From: JAEUIZ01 sp046155605 | GTDB taxonomy: Bacteria > Planctomycetota > Phycisphaerae > Phycisphaerales > UBA1924 | Length of the DNA: 64,000 nt | Reading direction: 5' to 3' | Assembly (NCBI GenBank): GCA_046155605.1 | Contig: JBJXFQ010000133.1 | Span: forward strand, 1 to 64,000 | Shown here: piece by piece, positions 27,546 to 38,077 of the stretch | Position numbering within the stretch: the first letter of the stretch is position 1 | Layout of the letters: every line of letters begins with the position of its first letter | The notes under the pieces: model-generated | What the model saw: the letters and a program-made list of their open reading frames with translations, nothing else | Database searches by the model: none | What the model was told of the DNA's origin: nothing | Program-made: the position numbers and the translations under genes

Positions 27546-29171
27546 ATGACCGCGCAAGCCAAGCCTCAGGGGTCTCACATCAAAGAGACCCTTATCTCCA
27601 TCATCATCGCCTTTATCCTCGCCTTCGTCTTTCGCGCCTTCGTCATCGAGGCCTTCATCATCCCCACCGGCTCCATGGCTCCCACGCTGATGGGTGCCCA
27701 CATGCGAGTGACCAGCCCCCAGACCGGGCGCGTCTGGCCCATCGGGCCTCAGTATTACGTCGATAACGACCACGTCCGCAACCCGCCGGAGTCGCCCCAG
27801 GGCGCTCGGCCGGGCTACCCCGTCCATGTCACCGACCCGATGACCGGCGAGCACCTCGAGCGCACCAATGTCCCCACCCGCGCCGGCGACCGCATCCTCG
27901 TCTTCAAGTACCTCTATTCCGTCTACGACCCCAAACGCTTCGATGTCGTCGTCTTCAAGGCTCCCCACGACCCCCAGACCAACTACATCAAACGGCTCGT
28001 CGGCCTGCCAGGCGAGATGATCGCCCTCATCGACGGCGACGCCTTCGTCCGCAAGCCCACTCCCTCCGAACCCCTCGGAGATGATCCGTGGGCGCTCCCG
28101 GGATGGACGATCCAGCGCAAGCCCGATCGCGTCCAGCGCACCGTCTGGCAGGACGTCTTCTCCAGCGAGTTCCAGCCGCTCAACGCCGACCTGCGCGATC
28201 GCAACAACCAGCGGTTCAAGTCGCCATGGGTCGGCGGCGACCGCTGGAAGATCGACGGCCGCGCCGATTATGTCTATGAGGGCTCAGGCCCAACTCGCCT
28301 CGCGTGGGACATCAAGGACTGGCCCATCAACGACTACTACCCCTACAACGAGACCGGCCAGAGCCGGCAGACCACTATGTTCCCCGTCAGTGATGTCGCC
28401 ATCTCCGCCGGCATCAAGCCCGCTGCCGAAGGGCTTGCCGCCTCCGCCGTCCTTCGCGCGCGCGGCTATGAGTTCCGCGCCGATATCGCCGGGCCTTCCG
28501 TCACTCTCCGCATGGGCGAGGTCGCGCCCGACGGCGGCGACCCGCCGCAGTGGACCAGTCTGGCGACACGATCGATCTCGCGCCAACTCGATCCTGCCCG
28601 CGTTGTTAACGTTTCATTCTGGCACGTCGATCAATCGCTCTCGGTGTGGATCGACGGCGAGCAGGTCGCACATGCGACCTACGACTGGACTCCTGTCCAG
28701 CGCGTGCAGCGAGCCACCGGCCTCACCACAGCCCAGGTCGTCGCGGCCACGAAGGCGGGCCAGGGTCGCAATCCGCTCGCCGAGACCTCCGCCTACCGCC
28801 CGCCCGCGGTGCATTGGGAGTTCAGCGGCCCGGTCACGCTCTATCGCGTCGGCCTCAAACGCGACATCCACTATCAGGCCTCGCAGACCGGCGAGTTCGG
28901 ACCCGCGCGTGCCACCAACCCACTCTCGACCATGACACTCGGCCGTGACCACTTCTTCGTCTGCGGCGACAACAGCCCCGCCTCGCTCGACGCACGCCTC
29001 TGGGGCAAGCCCGATCCCTGGGTCGCGCAGGAGGTCGATGCCACCGTCGGGATCGTTCCGCGTGATATGATGATCGGCCGCGCGTTCTTCGTCTACTTCC
29101 CCTCCATGCAGCGCGGCACATGGCCGGGCCTCCCCATGCCTGATTTCGGTCGGCTAAGGTGGATCTGGTAG
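27546..29171 (+). CDS. lepB: Signal peptidase I with large internal insertion
   Basis: 541 residues, about twice the usual length. An N-terminal transmembrane helix (IIAFILAFVFRAFVIEAF) precedes box B PTGSMAPTL with catalytic Ser43; Lys149 lies in NYIKRLVGLPGE (box D); box E, GDNSPASLDARLWG, follows near residue 480. The roughly 320 residues between boxes D and E include a jelly-roll-like segment (VSFWHVDQSLSVWIDG) resembling a LamG/concanavalin lectin fold. The enzyme should cleave signal peptides on the outer face of the membrane; the insert may shape substrate choice. Confidence 0.88.
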   Translation: MTAQAKPQGSHIKETLISIIIAFILAFVFRAFVIEAFIIPTGSMAPTLMGAHMRVTSPQTGRVWPIGPQYYVDNDHVRNPPESPQGARPGYPVHVTDPMTGEHLERTNVPTRAGDRILVFKYLYSVYDPKRFDVVVFKAPHDPQTNYIKRLVGLPGEMIALIDGDAFVRKPTPSEPLGDDPWALPGWTIQRKPDRVQRTVWQDVFSSEFQPLNADLRDRNNQRFKSPWVGGDRWKIDGRADYVYEGSGPTRLAWDIKDWPINDYYPYNETGQSRQTTMFPVSDVAISAGIKPAAEGLAASAVLRARGYEFRADIAGPSVTLRMGEVAPDGGDPPQWTSLATRSISRQLDPARVVNVSFWHVDQSLSVWIDGEQVAHATYDWTPVQRVQRATGLTTAQVVAATKAGQGRNPLAETSAYRPPAVHWEFSGPVTLYRVGLKRDIHYQASQTGEFGPARATNPLSTMTLGRDHFFVCGDNSPASLDARLWGKPDPWVAQEVDATVGIVPRDMMIGRAFFVYFPSMQRGTWPGLPMPDFGRLRWIW

Positions 29172-29198
29172 CCGCGAGTTACCGCTGACGCGTTTTCG

Positions 29199-30899
29199 TC
29201 AACTGCACCAGGCCGCATACGCCGTCATAAAGCAGATGAAGTCTGCTACATTCAGCACGGGTGGCACCGTGCTCTGATCGCAGTTCGCCAGGATGTCGCC
29301 CGTGGCGTATCGGTTCTGGAAGCAGACGAAATCGACCACATTCACCAAGCCGTTGTTGCTGCAATCGGCAGCGCACGAACTGCCCTGAAACTCGTAGGCG
29401 CCCATATCGATGCGCGGATCGCCGCCAGGGAACATCTCGGGTGTCCATCGGTCGTCCACGCGCCGGGTCTGGCCGGCGACGTCCAGATCGGGCTGATTGG
29501 TGTAGGGCCGGTCCCCGTTTCCGGAGTCGATGCAGGGGGAATGCGGGCGTAGCCGAAGGTCATTGTCGCGCCACGTCTCGGGGTTGCCGTCTGGGCCGTC
29601 AGGGCTCGTGAATCGCGGGTCCAAGTTGATACTGTTCGTCCACACCACGTTATTGGGGCCGCTTGTGCCGATCAGGGGGCGGCCGCCTTGCACATCGCAC
29701 TGCACGAACCAGGCGCGAGCGCCGGCGTCTGTGTCGATGAAGACCTCGCTTCCGATCGCCTGCGCGCCATCATTCCAGCAGATCACATTGGTGCATTCGA
29801 GATAGCCAGCAAAGAGTGACGAGATCGCGCCGCCCAGGCTCGCTGTGTTGCCGGTGAAGGTGCAGTCGTTGACTGTGGAGAGGCCGCCGGAAGTGGGGGC
29901 GAACGCATACGCCCCGCCGTCACCGCCAGTTGCCGTGTTTCGTGTCAGGACGCAACTGGTCATATGCGTCTGGCCAACGAGCGCGCAGATGCCGCCACCC
30001 AGGGGCGTCGCGCCGATGGCCGCGTTCGCCGCAAAGATCGAGCGCCAGATCAGCAGCTCGCCAAACTTTGTGTCCGACTTGAAAATCCCGCCGCCGAGCA
30101 CGGCTGTGTTCTCGCTGAAGACCGAGTCGGCGATATAGGTGAACTCGCCCGTGCCGATCCAGATACCGCCGCCGTGGCGAAGCGCGGCATTGCGCGCAAC
30201 CTCGGAGGAGTTGAACCGTGGCACCCCGCCTTCGAAGTAGCCACCGCCACCGTCGAGCACCGCGCGATTCTCCACGAGACGGGCCTGCAGAAAGGTCGGG
30301 CCGACGACCGTCTTGCCGCGTCGCGCAAGGACACCGGCACCGAGCCCGCGTGCCGAGTTTGGCTCGACCAGGTCCGCCGCGCCGCCGCGGATGGTCAGCC
30401 CGTCAAACCCCACGCTCGACGTCTCCCCGCCGGGCTCCGGCAGCACCGTCACCACATGGAAGCAGTTGTCCTCATAGTTCGCAAAGTTCGGTCCATCGTT
30501 CCCCAGCCGATCGCCCGACAGCACCGTGCGGAACGCATCAATCTCTCTCGCATTTGGCACGGGCGAGCCATACCCCGCGTACCCCCCGCGCAGCCACAGC
30601 GAGACCGCGCTATGCACCGGCGGCGGCTCGCACGCGAACGTGCTCGCACGAGTCCCGCCTTCGGGATTCGGGATGTACGTCCCGCCCGCGATCCGAATCT
30701 CCGCCATCCCGCCGACCTGCGCGGCCGCCGCGGCCAAAGCGTCGTCGAGCGTGCGAAACGGCGATTGCCAGGAACTTCCGCTGCCCCCCGGCGGCGCATC
30801 ATCGTCAACATAATATAGTATCTGTGCGTTCGTACCGGTCGCTGCCGTCGCCGCGAACATGCCCGCGAGCCGAAGTGCCGTCCCCAACTCGATCGACAT
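29199..30899 (-). CDS. Secreted parallel beta-helix protein with hybrid dockerin tail
   Basis: 566 residues; ATG 30899 is preceded by GGAG. N-terminal signal segment ends near GTNAQ. Then a DUF1565/pectate-lyase-like start (YYVDDDAPPGGSGSSW, FRTLDDAL), beta-helix rungs with repeated N-T-A or GGG-x-I motifs (LGGGIFKSD, LTRNTATGGDGGA, FTGNTASLGGAIS), and an INLDPRF...DMGAYE end of the choice-of-anchor Q type. The tail has a classical-like dockerin loop, DCSNNGLVNVVDFVCF, and a cysteine-type repeat, ANCDQST...LNVADFICF. No catalytic residues are identified. Confidence 0.8.
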   Translation of the reverse strand: MSIELGTALRLAGMFAATAATGTNAQILYYVDDDAPPGGSGSSWQSPFRTLDDALAAAAAQVGGMAEIRIAGGTYIPNPEGGTRASTFACEPPPVHSAVSLWLRGGYAGYGSPVPNAREIDAFRTVLSGDRLGNDGPNFANYEDNCFHVVTVLPEPGGETSSVGFDGLTIRGGAADLVEPNSARGLGAGVLARRGKTVVGPTFLQARLVENRAVLDGGGGYFEGGVPRFNSSEVARNAALRHGGGIWIGTGEFTYIADSVFSENTAVLGGGIFKSDTKFGELLIWRSIFAANAAIGATPLGGGICALVGQTHMTSCVLTRNTATGGDGGAYAFAPTSGGLSTVNDCTFTGNTASLGGAISSLFAGYLECTNVICWNDGAQAIGSEVFIDTDAGARAWFVQCDVQGGRPLIGTSGPNNVVWTNSINLDPRFTSPDGPDGNPETWRDNDLRLRPHSPCIDSGNGDRPYTNQPDLDVAGQTRRVDDRWTPEMFPGGDPRIDMGAYEFQGSSCAADCSNNGLVNVVDFVCFQNRYATGDILANCDQSTVPPVLNVADFICFMTAYAAWCS

Positions 30900-31151
30900 C
30901 GGTCGCTCCTTCCAAGTGATCCGCGGCCAAGGCGACTTTCCCGTCACCTCCGCATCGAACTCGCTATCGCCCATTGCCGTGCGGCAGCCCCACATTTCCG
31001 CCTCTCCGACGCCCACTCTTCGCGCTCGGCAACTTCTGCGCCGCCGCGGCTCCCCGCAGTCTCTCGGCCCATCGCTCGACTATCAATCGGCCGCCACCCT
31101 CGCGCGCCACCCGCCCGAGAACCCCGCATCCCAGCGCGATAGAGTCCTCTC

Positions 31152-31901
31152 ATGCTCCTCCTCGGTGTCAACATCGACCACGTCGCCACCCTCCGCCAAA
31201 CCCGCTATCGCAACAGCGATCTCGGCGAGCCCGATCCCGTGCTCGCGGCCCACGAGGCCCAACTCGGCGGCGCTGACATCATCACCATCCACCTGCGCGA
31301 GGACCGCCGGCACGTCCGCGATCGCGATCTGATGCTCCTCGTCCAGACCTGCCGTGTGCGCATCAACCTCGAGATGGCCGCGACCGACGAGATGGTCCAA
31401 ATCGCGCGGGCATCGGGCGTACAAATGGCCACGCTCGTTCCCGAGGGTCGGCAGGAGGTCACGACCGAGGGAGGGCTCGATGTCAGAGGCCAGGCCGCGC
31501 GGCTGCGCGGCATCGTCGATTCGCTTCGCGCCGCTGGCATCGCGCCCGCCGCATTCATTGATGCCGACCTCACGCAGATCGATGCGGCCCGGGCCTGCGG
31601 GTTCTACGCCTGCGAGATCCACACCGGCCCCTATGCCGAGGCCTTCGCGCGCGCCGGCGGTGATATCACGCGCCCCGAACTCTCGGCGGCGCTGGGCCAA
31701 CTCGCCGTCGCCGGTGCCGCGGTGGGGGGCGCGGGGATGCGCTTCCACGCCGGCCACGCGCTCAACTACGCCAACGTCGGTCGCGTCGCGTCGCTTCCGG
31801 GTTTGTGTGAGTTGCACATCGGCCACGCGATCGTCTCGCGCGCCGTCTTCGTCGGGCTTCGCGAGGCCGTCGCCCAGATGAAGGCGGCGATGGTTCTGTA
31901 A
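31152..31901 (+). CDS. pdxJ: Pyridoxine 5'-phosphate synthase
   Basis: 249 residues. Joins 1-deoxyxylulose 5-phosphate and 3-amino-2-oxopropyl phosphate in de novo vitamin B6 synthesis. Conserved blocks: GVNIDHVATLRQTR, ITIHLREDRRHV, LVPEGRQEVTTEGG, EIHTGPYA and the glycine-rich LHIGHAIVSRA. Complete. Convergent with the aconitase gene. Confidence 0.95.
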   Translation: MLLLGVNIDHVATLRQTRYRNSDLGEPDPVLAAHEAQLGGADIITIHLREDRRHVRDRDLMLLVQTCRVRINLEMAATDEMVQIARASGVQMATLVPEGRQEVTTEGGLDVRGQAARLRGIVDSLRAAGIAPAAFIDADLTQIDAARACGFYACEIHTGPYAEAFARAGGDITRPELSAALGQLAVAGAAVGGAGMRFHAGHALNYANVGRVASLPGLCELHIGHAIVSRAVFVGLREAVAQMKAAMVL

Positions 31902-31963
31902 GCGCACGGCTCTCTGAGCGCGCGGCCTCTATGTGTGACAAACACGCCGCGCTGTCAGCCCGA

Positions 31964-34915
31964 TCACACGCCGACGAGCCTCTTTCCACCGCTCCGGCTC
32001 TCATTCAACAGCCGCCGCAGCACGGTGTGCAGCACGCCCCCGTTCTTGTAGTACTCGGCCTCGACCGGCGTGTCGATTCGGCAGCGCGTCGCGAAGGCCC
32101 TCTTCTTGCCCGCCGCATCGGTGGCCGTCACCTTGACCTCGCAGCGCGGCTCGACGAGCCCGGCGCTGGGCCCCGACATGCCGACCGGCAGGTCGATGTC
32201 GAAGGTCTCATCGCCGGTCAGCCCAAGGCTCGCCGCGGTCTCGCCCTCCATGAAGCACAGCGGCAGCACGCCCATGCCGACAAGATTCGAGCGATGGATG
32301 CGCTCGAAACTCTCCGCGATCACTGCCTTGCACCCCAGCAGCAGCGTCCCCTTGGCGGCCCAGTCACGCGAAGAGCCCATGCCGTAGTCCTTGCCCGCGA
32401 GGACGATGAGCGGTGTGCCGTCTTTCTTATAGTTCATGGCGGCTTCATAGATCGAGGTGACCTTGTTGCCGCCGGACTTCGACATGTCGCGCGTCCAGCC
32501 GCCCTCCTTGATCTTGCTAGCTTCATAGGGCCGGCCAGCCTCTGGAACCGCTTGCTTAGCAATGATCGGCATCGCTATTCCACGCTCAGTTTCGACGGCG
32601 AGTTTGTTCTTGACGCGTACATTGGCGAACGTCCCGCGCGTCATCACGCGATCGTTCCCGCGCCGGCTGCCGTAACTGTTGAAGTCCCGCTTGGGCACGC
32701 CCAGGCTCTTGAGGTAGTCGCCGGCGGGGCTGGCCTCGGCGATGTCCCCCGCGGGCGAGATGTGGTCCGTCGTCACGCTATCACCCACGCTCACGAGTAC
32801 CCGCGCCCCGCGAATCTGCCCCGGAGTGCCGGGCTTCTCGCTCATGCCGACGAAGTACGGCGGGTGCTGGATGTAGGTGCTCTTCTCATTCCAACGATAC
32901 AACTCGCTCTTGCTGACCGGCACGGCGTTCCAAGTGTCATTGCCGTTGAAGACGTTGGCGTATTCCTTGCGGAACTGATCCGGCGAGAGACACTGGGCCT
33001 TGAGCGCCTGCACTTCGGCCTGCGTCGGCCAGATGTCCTTGAGGAAGACCGGCTTGCCGTCCTTACTCGTGCCGAGCGGCTCGGTGGCGAGGTCGATCGC
33101 GACGCTGCCGGCGATCGCATAGGCGACGCACAGCGGCGGCGACGCGAGGTAGTTCGCCTTCACCATCGGATGCACGCGCCCCTCGAAGTTGCGATTGCCC
33201 GAGAGGACCGAGGCGACGACCACATCTCCCTGCTTGATAGCCTGGTCGATCGCCTCGGGCAGCGGGCCGGAGTTTCCGATGCAGGTCGTGCAGCCGTAGC
33301 CGACGGTCTGGAAGCCCAGGGCGTCGAGATCGGCGGTGAGGCCAGCCTTGTCGAGGTAGGCGGTGACGACCTTGGAGCCTGGTGCCAGGCTGGTCTTGAC
33401 CCAGGGTTTGCGCATGAGGCCGAGGGCGCGTGCCTTGCGAGCGACAAGGCCGGCGGCGATGAGCACATCGGGATTGGACGTGTTGGTACAACTGGTGATG
33501 GCGGCGATCACGACGTCGCCGTGGTGGAGGCTGAAGCGTTTGCCCTCGAGCGTCACCGGCACGCCGTCGCACCCGGGATCGCCGTTCGTGGCGGCCGACG
33601 TATTCACACTCGCGCCACCGGTGCTCCCGCCCTCGTTGACGAATCGCCCGAGGTTGACGGTCTGGTTCGGCACCTTCTTCCCGAACGAGTCGGCGAGTTC
33701 CTTGCTCCACGCGGCCTTGACGTTCTTCAGCTCCACGCGGTCCTGCGGGCGCTTCGGGCCGGCAAGGCTCGGCTGGACCGTCGACAGATCGAGTTCCAGC
33801 ACGTCGGTGAACTCGGGATCGGGCGTGCCGGGCTGCCAGAACATGCCGTTGGCCTTGGCATAGGCCTCGACGAGCGCAACAGTCGCGTCGTCGCGCCCTG
33901 TGAATCGGAGGTACTCGATGGTGACCTTGTCAACGGGGAAAAAGCCGATGGTCGCGCCATACTCGGGGGCCATGTTCGCGATCGTGGCGCGATCGGGGAC
34001 CGAGAGCGCCGCAAGCCCCTCGCCGAAGAACTCGACGAACTTGTCGACGACGCCCTTCTTGCGAAGCATTTGCGTGACGGTGAGGACGAGGTCGGTGGCC
34101 GTCGTGCCCTCCGGAAGTTTGCCCTTGAGCCGGAAGCCGATGACCTCGGGGGTGAGCATGTAGATGGGCTGGCCGAGCATGACGGCCTCGGCCTCGATCC
34201 CGCCGACGCCCCAACCTACCACGCCCAGCCCGTTGATCATGGTGGTGTGGCTGTCGGTACCGACGCAGGAGTCGGGGTATGCGATGGGCAGGTCGACGGA
34301 CCCCGTCGGCCCAGAACCAGCCTTCGTCAGCACGCCCTTCGCCAGATACTCGAGATTCACCTGGTGAACGATTCCCGTTGCCGGCGGCACACAGGTAAAG
34401 TTATTCAGGCTCTGCTGCCCCCACTTCAGAAACTCGTAGCGCTCCATGTTGCGCTCGAACTCGCGCTTCGCGTTGATCGTCAGCGCCGTGCCCATCGACG
34501 TCGCCGGGCCGAACGCATCGACCTGCACCGAGTGGTCGATGACCAGATCGCATTTGACGAGCGGATTGATCAACCGTGGGTCGCCGCCGAGCCTCTTCAT
34601 CGCGTCACGCATCGCCGCGAGGTCCACCACGCATGGCACGCCCGTGAAGTCCTGGAGCACCACGCGGCCCGGCATGAAGGGAATCTCTTCGCGCGCGGGA
34701 GCCTTTGCGTTCCAGTTAGCCAGGCCAACCACATCGTCTTGCGTGACGATGAAGCCGTCCACGTTTCGCAGCATCGCTTCGAGCAGGACCTTGATCGAGT
34801 ACGGCAGCCGCTCGACGTGCCCGACCCTCTGCTGGATCAGGGCATTGAGGTCGAAATAGGTGTACGACGTGCCGCCGACGGTCAGGGTCTTTCTGGCGTT
34901 GAACGGGCTGGGCAT
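31964..34915 (-). CDS. acnA: Aconitate hydratase
   Basis: 983 residues. Converts citrate to isocitrate in the TCA cycle. [4Fe-4S] ligands: SCTNTSNP and [12 protein letters not shown]. Also present: [22 protein letters not shown] and [11 protein letters not shown]. It is longer than E. coli AcnA (about 890), partly from an insertion before the first cluster ligand ([17 protein letters not shown]...). GGAG lies about 9 bases before the ATG. The 138-base upstream gap contains a small GCCGA/TCGGC hairpin. Confidence 0.95.
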   Translation of the reverse strand: MPSPFNARKTLTVGGTSYTYFDLNALIQQRVGHVERLPYSIKVLLEAMLRNVDGFIVTQDDVVGLANWNAKAPAREEIPFMPGRVVLQDFTGVPCVVDLAAMRDAMKRLGGDPRLINPLVKCDLVIDHSVQVDAFGPATSMGTALTINAKREFERNMERYEFLKWGQQSLNNFTCVPPATGIVHQVNLEYLAKGVLTKAGSGPTGSVDLPIAYPDSCVGTDSHTTMINGLGVVGWGVGGIEAEAVMLGQPIYMLTPEVIGFRLKGKLPEGTTATDLVLTVTQMLRKKGVVDKFVEFFGEGLAALSVPDRATIANMAPEYGATIGFFPVDKVTIEYLRFTGRDDATVALVEAYAKANGMFWQPGTPDPEFTDVLELDLSTVQPSLAGPKRPQDRVELKNVKAAWSKELADSFGKKVPNQTVNLGRFVNEGGSTGGASVNTSAATNGDPGCDGVPVTLEGKRFSLHHGDVVIAAITSCTNTSNPDVLIAAGLVARKARALGLMRKPWVKTSLAPGSKVVTAYLDKAGLTADLDALGFQTVGYGCTTCIGNSGPLPEAIDQAIKQGDVVVASVLSGNRNFEGRVHPMVKANYLASPPLCVAYAIAGSVAIDLATEPLGTSKDGKPVFLKDIWPTQAEVQALKAQCLSPDQFRKEYANVFNGNDTWNAVPVSKSELYRWNEKSTYIQHPPYFVGMSEKPGTPGQIRGARVLVSVGDSVTTDHISPAGDIAEASPAGDYLKSLGVPKRDFNSYGSRRGNDRVMTRGTFANVRVKNKLAVETERGIAMPIIAKQAVPEAGRPYEASKIKEGGWTRDMSKSGGNKVTSIYEAAMNYKKDGTPLIVLAGKDYGMGSSRDWAAKGTLLLGCKAVIAESFERIHRSNLVGMGVLPLCFMEGETAASLGLTGDETFDIDLPVGMSGPSAGLVEPRCEVKVTATDAAGKKRAFATRCRIDTPVEAEYYKNGGVLHTVLRRLLNESRSGGKRLVGV

Positions 34916-35053
34916 GGCGATGCTCCGAGAGAGACTGGTAAAGAGACAGAGTCACCTGAAGCATCGTCGGCCAAAGCCGATGAATCAAGTCAATCGGAGT
35001 GACGTGTTGCATCAATCTGGTTTATGCCAGGTGTGACGCCCGCGCCCCGCCCG

Positions 35054-36046
35054 CTACAACTTGCTCGCCGTGAACTGCGTGCCCGTCGTATCTCGCTGCC
35101 ACGTCCAACTCGGCCCGTGCTTGGATTCGTAGAAGTCCCAGACTTCGAACCAGTAACTTCGGAAAGCGTGCGTGCCGAAGGGGGCATAGTGCTTGTGCAG
35201 GCGGGCCATGAGAGCGCGATCCTTGCCTTTCCACCCCAGCACCGAGCGCGCGTGCCGCAGGCTCTCGGTGTCGAGCGGCAGACGGTGATAGCGCCCCAGC
35301 AGTTGCATGATGTTCGCGGCCGCATACGGCCCGATGCCGGGGAGGTCCAGCAGCGCTCCCCACAGCGCGTCGTCGGACGTGGCGGAGTCCTCCATCCACG
35401 CCGCTCGCGCGGCCCCCTCGCGCCCGGCAAACAGCCGCGCCAGTTCGACGATTCGCGCGTCACGATACCCCACGCGGCAGCGGGCGCGCAGTGTCCCTGG
35501 CTTCGTCCGCGCCAGACGCTCGGCGGTGGGAAACGTGTGCGTCACCGGCCCGGCGTCCGCGGCACGCCGCCCGACCACCTCGCACAGCCGTCGATTCATG
35601 ACCACCGTGCTCGGCCACTGAACATTGCAACTCGTTACCGTTTTGATCACGTCCTCAAAGAACGACGGCGAACGCATCAGCCGCCCTCGTCCGATCTTCC
35701 GATACCTCGGATCAACCTTATGAAAGCCTCGGATCTGCTCGGCATCCTCGTCGAGCCGCACCATCCGCGCGATCCGTGCCGTCGCCTCGGCGGCCTCCTG
35801 CCGATCGAGCGTGCGATTGGCTTCCACCCCCAGCGGCAGGCCGGCCCTCGTCCGCCGCCCGCGTGCCTGTTCCGAAGGCTGTGCAAACCGCACCACCGCC
35901 GGGCCTCCCGCCAGATCGAGCGCCCGCGTCACCACCTGCGCCTCGGCCTCCCAGTGGTTCGGCCAGAGCAGGAAATACCCGTAGGAGCAGTAATCGCGGC
36001 TGAGCACGAAATCGCGCGGCACGGGGATCGAGAATCGCCGAGGCAC
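35054..36046 (-). CDS. DNA glycosylase of the HhH-GPD superfamily (AlkA/OGG1-like)
   Basis: 330 residues. The helix-hairpin-helix DLPGIGPYAAANIMQLLG is followed by the catalytic aspartate in LPLDTESLRH. An N-terminal beta domain and FFEDVIKTVTSCNVQW are typical of 3-methyladenine/8-oxoguanine glycosylases. There is no FeS cluster motif at the C-terminus. Substrate base not determinable. Starts 9 bases after the glutamine amidotransferase stop, so likely cotranscribed with it. Confidence 0.85.
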   Translation of the reverse strand: MPRRFSIPVPRDFVLSRDYCSYGYFLLWPNHWEAEAQVVTRALDLAGGPAVVRFAQPSEQARGRRTRAGLPLGVEANRTLDRQEAAEATARIARMVRLDEDAEQIRGFHKVDPRYRKIGRGRLMRSPSFFEDVIKTVTSCNVQWPSTVVMNRRLCEVVGRRAADAGPVTHTFPTAERLARTKPGTLRARCRVGYRDARIVELARLFAGREGAARAAWMEDSATSDDALWGALLDLPGIGPYAAANIMQLLGRYHRLPLDTESLRHARSVLGWKGKDRALMARLHKHYAPFGTHAFRSYWFEVWDFYESKHGPSWTWQRDTTGTQFTASKL

Positions 36047-36055
36047 GCCCGCTCC

Positions 36056-36784
36056 TCAACTCGCCAGCCGACGACGCAGCGGGAACAGGTACGTCGCCAG
36101 GTTCGCGCAGAGACGATCGGCGAGGCGTGCAAACTCGGCATAATGCCGCTCCAGTTGCGCCGCCACGTCGACGGGCATCAGCCCGGCGCGACGGATCGAA
36201 TCCTCGCTCCCCTTCATGAACTCTTCGATCATCGCGCGATCGCATTCGAAGTGATATTGGAATCCAAACGTCCGGATGCCCGCGCGAAAGGCCTGAATCT
36301 TGCACGCTGCCGAGCCCGCCAGCAGCGTCGCATCGGGCGGCAACTTCGTCACCTCCTGGCCGTGCGCCTGAAACTGCATCGAGTCCCACGCGATCCCCGC
36401 GAGCATCGGCTCGATCTGGCCCGTCGTGTTGATTGAGACGCGCGTGAAGCCCCATTCGCTGGCGTGCGGCGGGCTCATCGGTGCCACCTCGCCCCCCAGC
36501 GCGTGCGCGATCAACTGATGCCCAAGGCAGATGCCGATGACTGGCAACTGTCGCTCGTGCGCGGCCCGCAGACACGCCAACTCCGGCTCCATCCACGCGT
36601 GCGTCTCGCCCACGTTCTGCTCACCGCCGAGGCTGACGACGCCTTGCAGGCCGTCGAGATCAGTAGGGATGCGGTGTCCCAGGTCGAGTCGGCGGATGTC
36701 GAGCGAAAAGCCCAGGTCGCGGAGCGTGGTGCCGAGGCGACCGGGGAGAACGTGCGGGCCGTGTTGCAAGACGAGAATGGGCAT
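36056..36784 (-). CDS. Class I glutamine amidotransferase (GATase1), GMP synthase-like
   Basis: 242 residues from ATG 36784. The nucleophile elbow is GICLGHQL; His and Glu are in GFQYHFECDR. It stands alone without a synthetase domain, as in small GuaA-like amidotransferases that may hydrolyse gamma-glutamyl compounds. Operon with the glycosylase (9-base gap) and perhaps with the GT9 gene 30 bases upstream. Confidence 0.85.
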   Translation of the reverse strand: MPILVLQHGPHVLPGRLGTTLRDLGFSLDIRRLDLGHRIPTDLDGLQGVVSLGGEQNVGETHAWMEPELACLRAAHERQLPVIGICLGHQLIAHALGGEVAPMSPPHASEWGFTRVSINTTGQIEPMLAGIAWDSMQFQAHGQEVTKLPPDATLLAGSAACKIQAFRAGIRTFGFQYHFECDRAMIEEFMKGSEDSIRRAGLMPVDVAAQLERHYAEFARLADRLCANLATYLFPLRRRLAS

Positions 36785-36814
36785 GGCCAAGGGTGAGCGT
36801 CACGGACGTGGAAG

Positions 36815-37912
36815 TCAACGCGCGCCAGCCGGAACGCCGGGGCTGAGCACTTCGCCGCTCGCCGACAGAACCTCATCGAGGCTGATCCGCTCGATCTGCC
36901 GCGTGTCAGGCGATTTGTGGTCGAGTCGCTCGCCGGGCCTGATGTGCTGGAGAACGATCGTGCGTGCGGCGGCTGCCGGCTGCCTGGGTCCGACATACGG
37001 CCCCACGCGCGCGATGCTGGTGGGGCCATACAGCGCCACCGCGGGTCGATCGAAGCCGATCGCCATGTGGATGACTGCCGAGTCGTTCGCCACCACCAGC
37101 GAGCCCGCTTGCACCAGCGCCATCAGTTGGCCCACGCTCGTCTTGCCGACCAGATCGAGAACGCGAGATTCCCGCGCGGCCAGATCGAGCAAGGGTCGGC
37201 ATTGGTCGCGCTCGCTCGCACCCCCGACGACGGCGACACCGGCGAACCCGCGCGACAACATCGATTTGGCGAGCGATGCGAATCGATCCGCAGGCCAACG
37301 CTTCGCGTGCCAGCGGCTCGTTGGGGCCAGCACGGCCAATCCACCCGCCCCCGCGTTCGCCGGCCGTGCGCGCGCCGACGGCCACAGCGCCTCGACCCAA
37401 CTTCGCTCCTTCGGCCCCGTATACAGGCGCATGTCGGCGACCGCTTCGGCTCCGATCGGCGGGAGCAGCGACAGCATGCGCTCGACGGTGTGCGCATCCT
37501 TCCGCGCGCGCGCGCGCAGGTTCACCCCCAGCCATCCCAGTTCGCGGGCGTCGGCATGGCCCACACGTGTGCGCGCGCCGGTGGTCCACGCGAAAAATCC
37601 GCTGCGAAACAGGCCCTGCGCATCCACAACCATGTCGTACTGGGCGCGTCTCAGCCGGCGGATGAACCCCAGCAACGGCCCCGGCTTGCCTCGCCGCAGC
37701 GCACGCCCCAACTCGTGCCGTGCAAAGGGAATCGTGTGCGACAGTCCCGGGTGATGCCAGATCGCGTCCTGGAACGTGTCCTGAACCAGCCAGTCGATCT
37801 CGGCCTTGGGAAAGGCGCGGAGGAGCGCGGCCAGGACGGGAACCGTTCGGCAGACATCGCCCAACGCGCTGGGGCGGATAAGAAGGATGCGCGAAGGCTC
37901 GCGTCGAGGCAC
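36815..37912 (-). CDS. Glycosyltransferase family 9 (heptosyltransferase-like)
   Basis: 365 residues from GTG 37912, chosen because family members start just before ILLIRPSALGDV. Family blocks: IDWLVQDTFQDAI, YDMVVDAQGLFRSG, LAVLAPTSRWHAKRWP, VVANDSAVIHMA and ALYGPTSIARVGPY, matching ADP-heptose:LPS heptosyltransferases. It acts on the inner face of the inner membrane in LPS core or another glycan. The acceptor is unknown. An upstream ATG (37954) is possible. Confidence 0.85.
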   Translation of the reverse strand: MPRREPSRILLIRPSALGDVCRTVPVLAALLRAFPKAEIDWLVQDTFQDAIWHHPGLSHTIPFARHELGRALRRGKPGPLLGFIRRLRRAQYDMVVDAQGLFRSGFFAWTTGARTRVGHADARELGWLGVNLRARARKDAHTVERMLSLLPPIGAEAVADMRLYTGPKERSWVEALWPSARARPANAGAGGLAVLAPTSRWHAKRWPADRFASLAKSMLSRGFAGVAVVGGASERDQCRPLLDLAARESRVLDLVGKTSVGQLMALVQAGSLVVANDSAVIHMAIGFDRPAVALYGPTSIARVGPYVGPRQPAAAARTIVLQHIRPGERLDHKSPDTRQIERISLDEVLSASGEVLSPGVPAGAR

Positions 37913-38077
37913 GCCCCCAGCATAGTGGTGCAACGCCGCGGGTTCGAATCCCATACAAAGCGGCGAGGATTGTCGGTCACCAGCGATACGATGGCCCGCA
38001 CCTGCCCTTGGGTAGAGCCGATATGGCTGGCGCGGGACGGATACGAACGCAGAGGCACACCACACCGGGAGCGGACG

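Noticed and set aside
29186..29201. TGACG-CGTTTT-CGTCA hairpin between lepB and the beta-helix gene
   Set aside because: 5-bp stem with T's in the loop rather than after it, and it overlaps the stop of the convergent gene; not convincing.
31931..35002. 1023-codon open frame on the plus strand opposite aconitase
   Set aside because: It is the antisense of a clearly recognised aconitase; high G+C keeps the opposite frame open.
37925..37985. tRNA-like signals: AGCATAGTGG and GGGTTCGAATCCC resemble the D- and T-arm elements
   Set aside because: No anticodon arm fits between them, the T-stem pairs only three bases, and no acceptor stem is found. The region is the upstream part of the GT9 reading frame.
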